A DNA stretch of 64,000 nt. Source: Gyrodactylus bullatarudis. Taxonomy: Eukaryota > Platyhelminthes > Monogenea > Gyrodactylidea > Gyrodactylidae. The translations under genes and the position numbers were made by a program. The stretch lies in NCBI GenBank assembly GCA_012064415.1, contig SSNU01000323.1, forward strand, positions 1-64,000. Direction: 5' to 3'. The notes under the pieces were generated by a model, which made no database searches, was not told the DNA's origin, and worked only from the letters and a program-made list of their open reading frames with translations. Shown here in pieces: positions 45,901 to 54,829 of the stretch (the first letter of the stretch is position 1; every line of letters starts with the position of its first letter).

Positions 45901-48705
45901 TAAAAAACATCAGAGAACAATTAGCAATGTATCAAATTGGACAGAACCCTCTCTAAATGAAGAGAATCTGTGTGAATCTGAAAATGGTCCTTCCAACTCT
46001 CAGTCAATTAGCTCCAATAATTTCCCATCATTGTTTGATGCACAGACTTCTCTTGTCTACTTGGTATTTTTCCCAAAGGCAAAATCCAAAGTAGTAAGTT
46101 CAAATTAATCCTTCCTAGCCAATAATTTCTCAAAATGTGAAAGTTTAGAATATCATTTAAAGACTAAATAATGTTGAGAACTTTTTCAATTTAATCGGCA
46201 TTAAATGTTTCATACCGAACTATCAATTCCTAGTACTGTTATCCTCTTTTCAGGTTTGAAAATTCTGTTGAGAGATAATAGGCATTTCCATCATTATTTT
46301 TTCTCTCCGAAATTTCATCTGAGCACAGAAAATAAGTACTCTTGTGACTACAGCTTTTCTCGATGAATATAAAAATTTATGAATTACGAAAAAAATCTCA
46401 TTTTTTTCATCAGGGTCTCAGAGTTTTCTAAAGATATTTTTAGGAATCGGTTCAAAAGACACACTTTCGCCGAGTTAAGAACAGAATTTCGAAAATAAAG
46501 TGGGGACGAAGAAAGTTTTTGATTCAACTATCACCGACTCGTTTCCAAGATTTTTTTCGACTCTGATCTTGGAGATAAATCCATTTTTGATCTTTAGTAA
46601 CGATATTTTTTAGAAAATTGTCATAACTCAGTCTATGAGTAAGTCTATGACAAGCTTCTACGCGTTTCCCTTTTTGAGATTCATTGAGATCATGAGGCAC
46701 CCACCTTTCGAAAGAATTTGTGAAATTCTCTTCTCTTAGAGCACGTAGAACCTCTCTTATGAAGACTGACTAACTTTCAAAACAGAAGAAATTGCTCTTG
46801 AAGATGATGATGATTGCTCTTCAATTGCTTCAATAATCAAAGATTTATCGACGGTTGAAGGTCGGCCTGATTTTGATTCATCATCAACTGAAATCCTTCT
46901 ACGAAGTTAGAGTACCAACGAAACACAGTAGCACGCTTTATTCGATCTCCGAAACAAGATTCAAGTTTCCTAAATGTCTCTGATGGTCCAGTTTTCTGAA
47001 GAAACTCATATGCAATCAAGTTTCGAATATCTCTGCCATCGAAAATTTCATTTAAACTCATTGTTTCTTGAATTATGAATTAGTAGATTTATTTAAAGAA
47101 AAAGAGAAATAAATTCTCTTTATTTTGATGTATAATTTGTTATTTTAAAGCGAATTTTTGATCAAAGTTGGAATCTCATAATATATGATGCAACCTAATA
47201 ATTGGATAATTATTTTTAAACCAATCAGAGTAAATCATTGATTTTCATTGGTCATAGCCTATGACTCATAGGTTTTGTCGTATGAATGGGTACATTGTCA
47301 AGGGAATCCTAGTTTTAACAAGACAAACATGTAGTTTAATCAAATATTCCATAGTACATACAATTAAATAAACTATTACTGAAAAAGTGACTTTTTATGA
47401 TAGGAATAATAGTTTGTTGCTATTTTTGAAATTCAATTTTGCTAAAAATTGCTATTTTCCAGGATAAAAATTTTATTTTTTGTGAAATTATTGCTATTTT
47501 CTTACCGTCCTAATTTTTAATTTATAAATTTCGAGTTGTTGCAATTTTTTGAAAACTTTGAATGCAAAACTTTTGTTGATCTCAAGGTTTGCGAAGAATG
47601 GATCATTATATTTCAGGATCAACAATAGACAAAGACACACCCCTACTACTACCCCGAATAATCTAAAACAAACTTTTGATTCAGTTAACAACAGTCATCA
47701 TCCATCTTCCACGACAACTAACCACACCCCTACTACTACCCCGAATAATCTTTCCACTCTTGGCCGTCAGGAGGAGCAGGCACTGTTGGTGGAAGACTGG
47801 CTTTCAGCCATAAGAAAAGCCTTACTTATGTAATCTCACTTTTTCAGTTTAGTTTTTGCAAATTATCCAATAAACAAAAAATGGTCGTAGATATTTTAAG
47901 AAACATTTCATTATTGTGCGAAAGTACTTTCTATTTTCAGATCATCTTTACTGCTTTGAAATATAAAAATTTAATAGTGATAACTGGTTTCTTTGACTAT
48001 TGGGGATCCGGAAAATAACATTTGATCTCTCTTATACCTTGAGATCAACAAATAATTTGCACTCCAATTTAGAAATATATATAAATTCCACATTATCCTA
48101 GTGTAAAATCGTCCAAGTTACATAATTGCTGTGAGAATATAATTCCATTTTTTTATTAGCTTGATCTTCAAAAGTGTTATCTCCAATGTCTATCACGATC
48201 TCTATCGCATCCAATAGCCAAAGTCCATCACGCCATCCACAAGAATGGAACCCTTGACAATTCATCATTTGTTATTTCATCCCGATTGAAGGCTGACCAA
48301 CAGACTCCAAATATTGTTCGAATTCGCCCAATCTTACGCAACACAGGCAATCATCATAATCAATCAGGCAACTTTTCCGACTCCTTCCATCCCCATCGAA
48401 CCCCGTGGACAAAGAGTCTCTTTAACTCTCTCAGCGGTGATGCTTCCATTAGTTATTCAAATAATCCTGATAGTACTGCCTGTCGTTCACCGGTTAAACA
48501 AATAAAACATCTTGCCAACTCACTCAATTGTACAGGAAAACAAACTTTTGATTCAGTTAACAACAGTCATCATCCATCTTCCACGACAACTAACCACACC
48601 CCTACTACTACCCCGAATAATCTTTCCACTCTTGGCCGTCAGGAGGAGCAGGCACTGTTGGTGGAAGACTGGCTTTCAGCCATAAGAAAAGCCTTACTTA
48701 TGTAA
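15981..48705 (+). CDS. RALGPS: RALGPS: Ral guanine nucleotide exchange factor with PH domain
   Basis: Family members load GTP onto RalA/RalB at membranes. Exons: 15981-16049, 16082-16984, 17044-17141, 30273-30754, 44362-44783, 45511-45796, 45894-46093 and 48160-48705. Every junction is phase-compatible and the sum is 3006 nt (1001 aa plus stop). The RasGEF domain is at ~15-250: [53 protein letters not shown] and [15 protein letters not shown]. The last three closely match vertebrate RALGPS1/2. A long Ser/Asn/Thr linker follows. PH-like pieces come next: EGWVKRRSL (~530), WKSAWAIL (~729), [13 protein letters not shown] (~808), [14 protein letters not shown] (~845) and [13 protein letters not shown] (~988). 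They are in the order of a PH fold but split by inserts of about 190, 75 and 110 residues. Vertebrate RALGPS is near 560-590 aa. Introns are 32 bp, 59 bp, 13.1 kb, 13.6 kb, 727 bp, 97 bp and 2.1 kb. Several contain mobile elements and antisense actin copies. Confidence 0.85.
17211..17446. repeat. MITE-like palindrome
   Basis: The 35-bp arms 17211-17245 and 17412-17446 are perfect reverse complements around a 166-bp centre. This is typical of a small non-autonomous DNA transposon, although its exact ends and target duplication are unclear. Confidence 0.6.
18985..19222 (+). repeat. Dispersed repeat family R1, copy 1
   Basis: It shares a degraded ~200-bp sequence with 62470-62692 (same orientation) and 29450-29640 (inverted). 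Diagnostic words are TCTCTAAAATCGTTAATTTG and a later GAAATTCATTGAAAA. Short open frames in it are incidental. Confidence 0.65.
20110..21173. mobile_element. Foldback DNA transposon, Tc1/mariner type
   Basis: The element is 1064 bp and is bounded by TA on both sides (20108-20109, 21174-21175), the target duplication of Tc1/mariner elements. Long terminal inverted repeats of ~211 bp (20110-20320 and 20962-21173) begin CACTAAACTCTCT. A second inverted pair of 76 bp (20785-20860 and 20886-20961) surrounds a 25-bp loop. The right arm is continuous (288 bp); the left arm is split by 464 bp (20321-20784). That insert contains two direct repeats beginning CAGACCCCCGTT (about 20534 and 20656), each followed by a GACGTAA word. 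These could be transposase-binding repeats. The element lies in RALGPS intron 3. Confidence 0.8.
20758..20976 (+). pseudogene. N-terminal fragment of a Tc1-like transposase with palindromic tail
   Basis: The first ~38 codons ([35 protein letters not shown]) read as the first helix-turn-helix of a Tc1/mariner transposase. The sequence then folds back: codons after the 25-bp loop are the reverse complement of the HTH-coding segment, so the frame runs on into antisense. There is no DDE catalytic domain. A transcript would form a 76-bp hairpin. Confidence 0.6.
23323..24452 (-). pseudogene. Divergent actin gene with two frameshifts (copy 1)
   Basis: It encodes an intronless conventional actin from [20 protein letters not shown] to GIVHQKCF. 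Landmarks are [58 protein letters not shown] and [11 protein letters not shown]. The span is 1130 bp: exactly 376 codons plus two extra bases. One extra base lies near 24115 (in the TEAPLNP region, where the first frame runs to a stop). The other is near 23480, where copy 2 has one base fewer. Substitutions from typical animal actin are many (for example [18 protein letters not shown]). With an intact TATA box and only two single-base breaks, it is either a young pseudogene or a real gene with assembly errors. It is antisense inside RALGPS intron 3. Confidence 0.75.
24498..24503 (-). promoter_or_regulatory. TATA box of actin copy 1
   Basis: TATAAA on the minus strand, 46 bp before the actin ATG. 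The box and the flanking ~115 bp are also present in copy 2 (about 42278-42273). This argues that the copies arose by DNA duplication and not by retroposition of one another. Confidence 0.55.
27885..27894. repeat. Poly-G run
   Basis: Ten consecutive G in a very AT-rich context; a mirror-type C13 run is at 32345-32357. Simple repeats. Confidence 0.9.
28190..28410 (+). repeat. Dispersed repeat family R2, copy 1
   Basis: Similar to 52640-52865. Shared words include CTTGATCAAATTCGATTTCT and GATGAAAAAATTAAGAATTT, ending in a TCTTCATATTAACT-like motif that recurs around 49-56 kb. No frame is conserved. Confidence 0.65.
29450..29640 (-). repeat. Dispersed repeat family R1, copy 2 (inverted)
   Basis: Reverse-orientation relative of 18985-19222 and 62470-62692. 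It contains GTCAGATTTTCAAATTCGCG and a later AAAATTAACGATTTTAGGG. Confidence 0.55.
31910..32060 (+). repeat. Dispersed repeat family R4
   Basis: Similar to 62115-62265. The shared core is a TTTCCATNTACTAATAAGTA word followed by loosely matching sequence. Old and degraded. Confidence 0.4.
32270..32345 (+). repeat. Dispersed repeat family R5
   Basis: Similar to 47430-47508. Both have TTTTGCTAAAAA followed by repeated TTGCTATTTT words and end at a C-rich or CCGTCC boundary. Confidence 0.5.
35246..36450. repeat. Long-spaced inverted repeat with CATACTAA iterations
   Basis: About 90 bp at 35246-35335 recurs inverted at 36310-36445. Shared words are CATGTCCAAGGGGGTTT/ACTAGTATGTCCAAGG and ATTAGTATGGATTACTAGAT. 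The right arm is longer and carries about five spaced iterations of CATACTAA followed by TTTGAAAAC-like sequence. It could be a ~1.2-kb non-autonomous DNA transposon. Confidence 0.55.
40027..40105 (+). repeat. tRNA-derived SINE head (or decayed tRNA gene)
   Basis: The 79 nt open with GGTGTGG and close with CCACACC, a perfect 7-bp acceptor-like stem. TGGCGTAGTG matches the pol III A box, and GGTTTAAACCC resembles the B box GGTTCGANNCC with two CpG-decay-like changes. The T stem pairs only partly and no convincing anticodon arm forms, so a working tRNA is unlikely. Actin duplication copy 1 lacks it. Confidence 0.55.
40960..42227 (-). pseudogene. Divergent actin gene, copy 2 (broken)
   Basis: The 5' part (from the ATG at 42227) is heavily damaged: a stop falls after about 16 codons and there are further frame changes and substitutions up to about 41900. 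From 41766 down to 40960 a 268-codon frame is clean and almost identical to copy 1, without copy 1's second frameshift. The C-terminus departs from actin after EEYDES. The normal end is replaced by [20 protein letters not shown] and one more residue, where copy 1 keeps [11 protein letters not shown] 115-bp stretch is repeated exactly on either side of an N at 41787. It lies antisense in RALGPS intron 4. Confidence 0.75.
41672..41902. other. Exact 115-bp repeat around a single N (assembly join)
   Basis: Bases 41672-41786 and 41788-41902 are identical and separated by one N at 41787. This is the signature of two contigs with an unmerged overlap, not of a biological duplication. Confidence 0.85.
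42950..43169. mobile_element. 220-bp MITE with TA target duplication
   Basis: Terminal inverted repeats start CAGTAAAAATATTTCTATTG, extend ~58-70 bp with small gaps (42950-43010 and 43101-43169) and are flanked by TA on both sides. There is no coding capacity. It fits a non-autonomous Tc1/mariner element, in RALGPS intron 4. Confidence 0.8.
43919..44025. repeat. Small palindromic element
   Basis: The 19-bp arms at 43919-43937 and 44007-44025 (TTGCAGTTTGTTAAGGAA and its complement, one mismatch) surround a 69-bp centre. It lies 340 bp before RALGPS exon 5. Probably a tiny MITE or hairpin. Confidence 0.5.
46550..47061 (-). pseudogene. Mariner transposase remnant
   Basis: Translation from 47061 gives the first HTH of a mariner transposase ([27 protein letters not shown]). 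After a frameshift comes SGRPSTVDK, then across further frame changes [15 protein letters not shown] and [12 protein letters not shown], all in the order of mariner proteins. Stops and frameshifts interrupt it, so it is inactive. It lies antisense in RALGPS intron 7. Confidence 0.75.
47430..47508 (+). repeat. Dispersed repeat family R5, second copy
   Basis: Relative of 32270-32345, adjacent to the mariner remnant. Confidence 0.45.
47665..47870 (+). repeat. Partial duplicate of the RALGPS last exon
   Basis: This 206-bp segment is identical to 48537-48742 (offset 872 bp). It includes the last ~56 codons of RALGPS (the PH C-terminal helix, [12 protein letters not shown]), the stop and ~37 bp of 3' UTR. 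A further ~29-bp piece (CACACCCCTACTACTACC and on) is repeated just upstream at 47636-47664. A possible acceptor at about 47616 is out of phase with exon 7, so use as an alternative last exon is unlikely. It could be a recent tandem duplication or an assembly artefact. Confidence 0.8.
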
Positions 48706-50950
48706 TCTCACTTTTTCAGTTTAGTTTTTGCAAATTATCCAAATCTGTTATCCTCATTTGTAAATATATATATAAACACGTATACATATATAAAAGGTTT
48801 CTGTCTAAAACAAGTATCAGATTTTATTCCAACCACTTACCATTTCAGAGAGGAACAAAGAGAGATTCTTTAGATATTCCACATTTATCATACGCGATAA
48901 AAGTTGGACATGTATAACCCATCCTTTTGAAATTTTACAATTTGTATAATTGGCAAACGATTCTGTGTACTCGCTTTACATAAAACTCTCTTCCCTCATA
49001 CAAATGTGTGTTCGCTGTAAAAAAAAGTATTCTAAGAAATTAACTCAAATAATTATGTATTTAAAATTCATTTTCCCTCCCATCAATAAAGGGGAAATAT
49101 AGTAATTTTTTGATTTCAATAAATTCTGATTTTATTTTAACATGAAATATTTTTATACTTTAGTCTTTAGCTAATTTAGTTGTTGAAGCAATTAACATTA
49201 GACAAAAAATTCGAAAGAAAAAATATTGGATCGATTTCCTTCGTGATAAGAGAAAAATGGTTCGATTTTCCACATAGATCAATAATTTCTGTGAGCTTCT
49301 CCAGGCGTATTCGTGTTCTTTATCTAATGTTTAATTGTTTTAAATATTTGAAATTGATTAAAGTTTAAAGCTCAAAAATTTGGCGCTTTTTTAAATTGTA
49401 AAATTTTCTCAAATTAATATTGATATTTAATACTTTCCGGAATTTTTTTAATTTCATCATGGAATTCAAACTTGTTCCTGACTATCCGCAGAAAAATTTT
49501 GATTGTTTTGGAAAATACTGAATTTTTTATCTTCATGTCAAAAACTGGTTTTTTAAGTATAATTTAACTAAATTAAAGCCTAATCATAATTTTTAAACCC
49601 AAAGATTGTTTAGCTTGATTCTCAAAGATTTCCTAAAACCTGAAAAGAAGACTTAGCAAATTTCGATGCAACCGTGGAACTATTTTATAAGATCACATCG
49701 CAAACTGAAACAGAATTTGTTCATGAATCTTTTTAAACCAGAACTGAAACCATTTCACCCCTTAAAGATGCTTCTAGGTAAGTTTATCTTAGGTCTCGTG
49801 GAAGTCCACTATTCACATTGTTGGTTTAAAATTCAATGTCAAATTTTCTTATCAATCTAGGTTTTACATGTTTAAAGTTTAGATTTAGAAGCCTTTTGAC
49901 CTAAATCATACAAATTCAAGTTTATTTTTTCATGTAGAACTAATTAAATGAAACAGTATCAAGATTTTTTCAACACCTTGAGCTTAATTTAATTTGATAT
50001 GTAATTGAACTGTTATCCCAAAAACATATTGCATCTATTACAAGTTTTTGCAAAAGTTTTTTTTGCTTTAGATTACCAACATTTCGGTACCTATTAATAT
50101 GAAATTTGGAGTCGATTATTTTTTTCACAAACTTTTATATTTTCAGGAAAAATAGGAGCCTTTTTCAAATTTCTGTTTTTACGAAAATCTCAAAACCCTT
50201 AAATTTTGTTACGGATAAGTTCGTTATTAAACTTTTACACGATTTTGGGGAGATTCTCATAGTGAAACTCTCAAACCTACAACTTGTCCTCTCATCTTAT
50301 CTTCAAAAGGAAACAATGAGAAATTGGCTGAAGCCGATAACTATAATTCTATTCAAAATCAATAAAAAATACTTATTTTTCGATTGGTTAAATTGGTCCT
50401 CATAATCTGGATGTATAATATATAAACTAAGATTTCCGTAAAAATAAAATTAAGTCAATACCATGATCAAATGAGTGTTTATGAACATTCTTGAAAAGAT
50501 GTTCCTTTGTCCTTTGTCATAGGTTTTCTGATTGTTCTTCCACAATAAGTTGGACCACATCCACAATGTAACTTATGAGTTAAAGACAATCTTTGTGTTT
50601 TTGAATCCATTTTTTAATTGTATATTGGATTACAGTTAGTATTTCCCCTTTGAAATTTAACCTCATGAAAATGGTTTTGACCTCTTCAGTGGTCGACATA
50701 TTCAGGTCACCTAGTCCGAGACTTTAGATTCTGTAATGTAATCTCTCCGAATTGAAATTTGATTCTTTTTATTTAAGAATGATTTGAACTATGGAAATAT
50801 GCATGTTTTGTGACGATTGAAATTCAATTTATATCAAAGATTTGAGTCCGCTAAGAATAACCAGGACCATCATTCTGTTTGAAAAGTCTGATTCGAGTCA
50901 AAAATTGATAAATTTAAAAATTGAAAATTTTCAATCATTAAATGAATGTT
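48706..50950. other. Region downstream of RALGPS without recognised genes
   Basis: It contains the RALGPS 3' UTR, an AT microsatellite near 48766-48795 and AATAAA-type signals (for example near 49085). AT-rich repeat-like DNA continues to 50.9 kb. Short open frames (49180-49368, 49666-49860, 50106-50405) show no motif. Confidence 0.45.
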
Positions 50951-50960
50951 AAATTAACCT

Positions 50961-51237
50961 GTCAATCTGATTCAATAGAAAATTTCAACTTATCAAAAGC
51001 AAGTATCACTCTATAAAATTACGATCTGATTAAACCAAACGATCCATAAAGGTGAAAGATGAAAGTTATCATTATCCTTGTAATAGCTCTATTTTTCTGT
51101 TTCGATAGATTCGAAGCGGCTTTTGTCAATTTTAGATCTGGAAATAGCAAGTACATAGAATTTTGCCTATTTTACGACTGCAATGGGTACACCAAGGCTG
51201 ATCTCTATCCTAGAACAACGACCACGACAACTACAAC
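50961..51237 (+). repeat. 277-bp exact duplication, copy 1
   Basis: Identical to 53907-54183 in my reading. It covers ~98 bp upstream of the ATG with a TATAAAA box (51012-51018, and 53958-53964 in copy 2), the signal peptide and most of the mature coding part. It ends inside the ACN threonine repeat. Confidence 0.85.
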
Positions 51238-51283
51238 CGAGAGTTATTTCATGAGACATAAGAGCTTACATGGCCTTATTTGA
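51059..51283 (+). CDS. Small secreted Thr-rich protein, copy 1
   Basis: 74 codons plus stop, with no recognisable family. Residues 1-20 (MKVIIILVIALFFCFDRFEA) form a strong signal peptide, so the product should be secreted. The mature part has two cysteines (FCLFYDC), a GYTKADLYPR segment and a run of eight Thr, then ESYFMRHKSLHGLI. A TATA box is 41 bp upstream of the first mature-coding base region's ATG (about 47 bp before the ATG), with a very short implied 5' UTR, and AATAAA lies at 51346-51351. The Thr run is a likely site for mucin-type O-glycosylation. Its C-terminus differs from that of copy 2, probably because the duplication broke inside the Thr repeat. This copy could be the truncated one, or both may be expressed. 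Confidence 0.6.
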   Translation: MKVIIILVIALFFCFDRFEAAFVNFRSGNSKYIEFCLFYDCNGYTKADLYPRTTTTTTTTESYFMRHKSLHGLI

Positions 51284-52639
51284 TAAACATTGCTCCACCT
51301 TTAATGTACTTATGAGTATCGATTTAGTTTACGCCGAAGTTTAGTAATAAAGCTATTCTCGCTTCATTTGGGGTTTTTTGATTAAAAAAAACAGTCTCAG
51401 CATTTTCTCAAGATTTTTATTTTTGGAAACCGATTCATCTTATTCAAGAAAAAATAATTCGAAAAATTAAAGCTATTGGAAATAAATTGAGTTGGTTGGT
51501 ATTTCCATTTTTTCAACTTTGAGTTGAGAATCTTCGAGGTGTTAGAGGGAAAAATAGTTGATAATTTACTAAAATCATCATTCATATCTCATTTAGTGAG
51601 AAAGCTGTTAATTATGAAATTTTTCACCCGGATTATCTCTTCTGTAATGAGTAGGGCCTATTAATTTTGGTTATCTTTTTTACATTGGACTCCTAAAATT
51701 TAGAATAGTAATATAATTTCAGACTTAGCAAAGTGGTAACTTTGAGATTTCAGGATATTTTCTACTTCAATTAAATAAAATGTAATGATGAACATTGAAC
51801 AATATAAACCTAGTTGACATGAAGATGAGAATTTACTAATTTTACAAAAAAACTTGATATTTTTCTCCGGATTCACAGAAAAAAATAATTTTTAGAATTC
51901 TAAAACGGAATGAGCTAATAAGATGTGGATATTCGAAAAAATTCCGAAAAAATTCAATCTGACCAAAACTAGGCCGTTTTTCGAATTTTGAAAATGTACC
52001 AAATAATAATATAAATAATAATATAATAATATATATAATAAATAATATAAACTGAAAGCAACATCTCAGAAGAAATAGACGGATCAGACCTAACTGATTT
52101 GAAGTTGGGGTTCTATGATTAAGACATTGATCATTCAATGAATAAGATACATCAAGAAACGGAATATAATAAATAATTTTTGAAATACCAAATAATAAGA
52201 CCATATGAAGAGTAAAATTATAGGAAATTATAATTGTAAAAACATTTTTCAAAAAGCCAACATTTAACCAGCGATGCATTTGAAATCCAGTGAAACATAC
52301 ACCTAATTAATATGAAAATGGGAATTTATGATTTTTAGAAATTTTTTGTTGATTTAGAAGTGAGAGAGTGATCAAAAGATAATTTTTAGGATCTCGATTA
52401 GTCAAAGAAATCAAATATGCTGATTCAGATTTTGAGAATCCGCCCATCTTCGTGTGAAAATCGAATTTTGATTTTTTTAAACATTTTCACTACTTGAAAA
52501 TCGATGAAATTTTGATGATTCAAGATCTCTGGAAATTGGCGAGTCCATTGGGATTTTTATGGTCATAATCGGTTTCTTTGACTAATCATGATCCTAAAAA
52601 TCAACTTTTGATCACTCTCTCAACAAAAATTATAATTTT

Positions 52640-52865
52640 TGATAATTATCAACTTAAAGTTCAAAAAAATGGGAATTCGGTGCCATCGCTAGATTTGAAA
52701 TATGCCATAACTTTCTTAAAATTTTATTTTTTTTCTTCAGATCCTGAAAGTGGGACCTACGATCTAAATTTCAAAAAATCTTGATCAAATTCGATTTCTT
52801 GATGAAAAAATTAAGAATTTTGTAAAATTCATAAATTCCCATCTTCATATTAACTAGGTGTATAT
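52640..52865 (+). repeat. Dispersed repeat family R2, copy 2
   Basis: Relative of 28190-28410. The surrounding 49-56 kb also carries many shorter copies of a word like TAGTTGACATGAAGATGAGA in both orientations (for example near 51812, 53600 and 56020). Confidence 0.65.
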
Positions 52866-54004
52866 CACTAGATGGTTAATTCCAAAAATTACCCCAAGAA
52901 ATTTTTTTCTCCAAAAAACACCCCAAAAATGATCATTCCAACACTTGTTCAAATCAATTATTATTTCAAAATTCCCCTCTCTACTTGATTTATTGTCAGA
53001 TACATTTTTCCAACGGTTAAACTTTTATTCAATGATTGAAAGTGAACTTTCTCCTTATATAGAACCTTTGATGGAAAAAAACTTGCGCGAATCTAGGCTC
53101 TTTCAAATTTTCGCTCCCCTAAAGAAGATCTATCTATGTTTCTCAAGATCGAAATAGTGATTTAAGATTATTAATTTCAATGAATTTCAATGTCCTTGTA
53201 GTTTTGCAAAAACTAATGGATATTCCTGTAAAAATCTGTGTACCGTGGCTAACAAGTTAGAAGTTTCCCTTGAAAATTATGTCCCGAATTAATTCAGCTT
53301 ACTCGGAGATTATCATGCTCTGTGACGCCGATAATCTGAAAGAGTCGGAACTTGAAGGTTACAAAATAAATAAAAAACGTGGATGACCATGCAAAGCCGT
53401 AAAAGATCAAGAGCTGAAATAAAATTATTTCTAAGAAGTTTCCTTTGAAAAATTTTATAAAAATATTTCCTTTGGTGTGATTTTTGAAATTAACCCTTAT
53501 TAACACTATTTAACTTAACTGCTTACTCCAATATGGAATTCAAAAAATAAACTTGTTCCTGACTTTCTGCAAAAATATATTGAGTTTTTTTAGAAATGTA
53601 GTAAATTCTCATCTTTATGATAACTAGCTTCAGTTGAGTGTTATGGTTTAAAAACCATTTCCAGAGGATCTCAATTTTGTAAAAATATCTAGCCGGTGTA
53701 TGATTCTGATGAGAACTAATGAAAAGTACCTTAATTACTAATTATATTATTATAATTAACTTGTCTTCCAAACTAAATTTTCATGAAGATCTGAATCAGA
53801 AAAAACAATTTTAGGTCAAGAGGTATTTTTAGATTTTATATCAATGAAATAACTGTCAGAAACAGTATTTTTTAAATCGAAAATATGCAAAATTTTAAGT
53901 GAACCAGTCAATCTGATTCAATAGAAAATTTCAACTTATCAAAAGCAAGTATCACTCTATAAAATTACGATCTGATTAAACCAAACGATCCATAAAGGTG
54001 AAAG

Positions 54005-54235
54005 ATGAAAGTTATCATTATCCTTGTAATAGCTCTATTTTTCTGTTTCGATAGATTCGAAGCGGCTTTTGTCAATTTTAGATCTGGAAATAGCAAGTAC
54101 ATAGAATTTTGCCTATTTTACGACTGCAATGGGTACACCAAGGCTGATCTCTATCCTAGAACAACGACCACGACAACTACAACAACTACTCAACCCACAA
54201 GAAGGTCTTCTCGCCGATGTTTGCGTTGTTTATGA
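54005..54235 (+). CDS. Small secreted Thr-rich protein, copy 2 with basic Cys C-terminus
   Basis: 76 codons plus stop. Residues 1-58 are identical to copy 1: the same signal peptide, FCLFYDC pair and start of the Thr run. It then extends the run to ten Thr and ends QPTRRSSRRCLRCL, a strongly basic tail with a CLRC motif. The four cysteines of the mature peptide could make two disulfides. AATAAA begins about 5 bp after the stop (54241). Promoter and TATA box are the same as in copy 1. I recognise no homologue; a short secreted, Thr-rich, cysteine-containing peptide could be a mucin-like, host-interaction or antimicrobial peptide, but that is speculation. A LINE remnant begins 70 bp downstream. 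Confidence 0.6.
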   Translation: MKVIIILVIALFFCFDRFEAAFVNFRSGNSKYIEFCLFYDCNGYTKADLYPRTTTTTTTTTTQPTRRSSRRCLRCL

Positions 54236-54305
54236 GGTTCAATAAAATTTGTAATTTTCCGATAAAATTCAGAATATAACTATTAATATCTGTCAATTTA
54301 ATATA

Positions 54306-54731
54306 GATAAATCATTCTACACAATACCAAATGAAACAGCAATTTTTGATTTGAACATATACATCAATAACCATAAAATCCTACCAACAGAACTTGTCAA
54401 AGACCTTGGAGTTACCTATTCATGGAAATTTGACTTTACTGATCACTACAATAATATAATTAATCAATTCATTAGAAGACTGATTCATATTCATAAATAA
54501 ACCGACCTAAAATTACCTAAAAACTGTTTAAGACAAAGAAGAGAACTGAAGACGCTCACCCTTATTAAATCTTCGCCACTAGTCTACTCCAATCGACAGG
54601 GACTACGCAATAATACCCCAGAATTTAGTCAAATGAAAAAGCTTGCCATATTTAATAGATGCAAAAATATTTTTAAAAAACTAAGTCGCTCAATTAAAAA
54701 CTTGAATATTAGAATTCAAAAAAGAAATTAG
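54306..54731 (+). pseudogene. LINE reverse transcriptase C-terminal remnant
   Basis: 142 codons in one frame with a single internal stop near 54499. ELVKDLGVTYSWKFDFTDHY resembles the conserved KDLGVxxDxxLxFxxH segment of non-LTR retrotransposon reverse transcriptases, and the following RRLIHIHK fits the thumb region. An AT-rich microsatellite at 54795-54822, like a LINE tail, follows. It is 5'-truncated and inactive. Confidence 0.65.
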
Positions 54732-54829
54732 AAACGCTATAATATTATAAGAAGAATTATTTAATTTTTATAAAGATAACATATGAATTGTTAAATAAAT
54801 ATATATTATTATTATTATATAATTTAGTA

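Noticed and set aside
47636..47751. Short spaced repeats suggesting a CRISPR-like array
   Set aside because: Only two ~29-bp units in a coding duplicate of a eukaryotic exon.
47549..47833. 94-codon frame as an alternative RALGPS last exon
   Set aside because: Its acceptor near 47616 is in the wrong phase for exon 7 (phase 0 meets TAG after three codons), and the shared part is explained by the 206-bp duplication.
51842..52279. 145-codon minus-strand frame rich in Phe/Ile/Leu
   Set aside because: Runs through copies of the dispersed repeat and an AT microsatellite; the hydrophobicity reflects T-rich codons.
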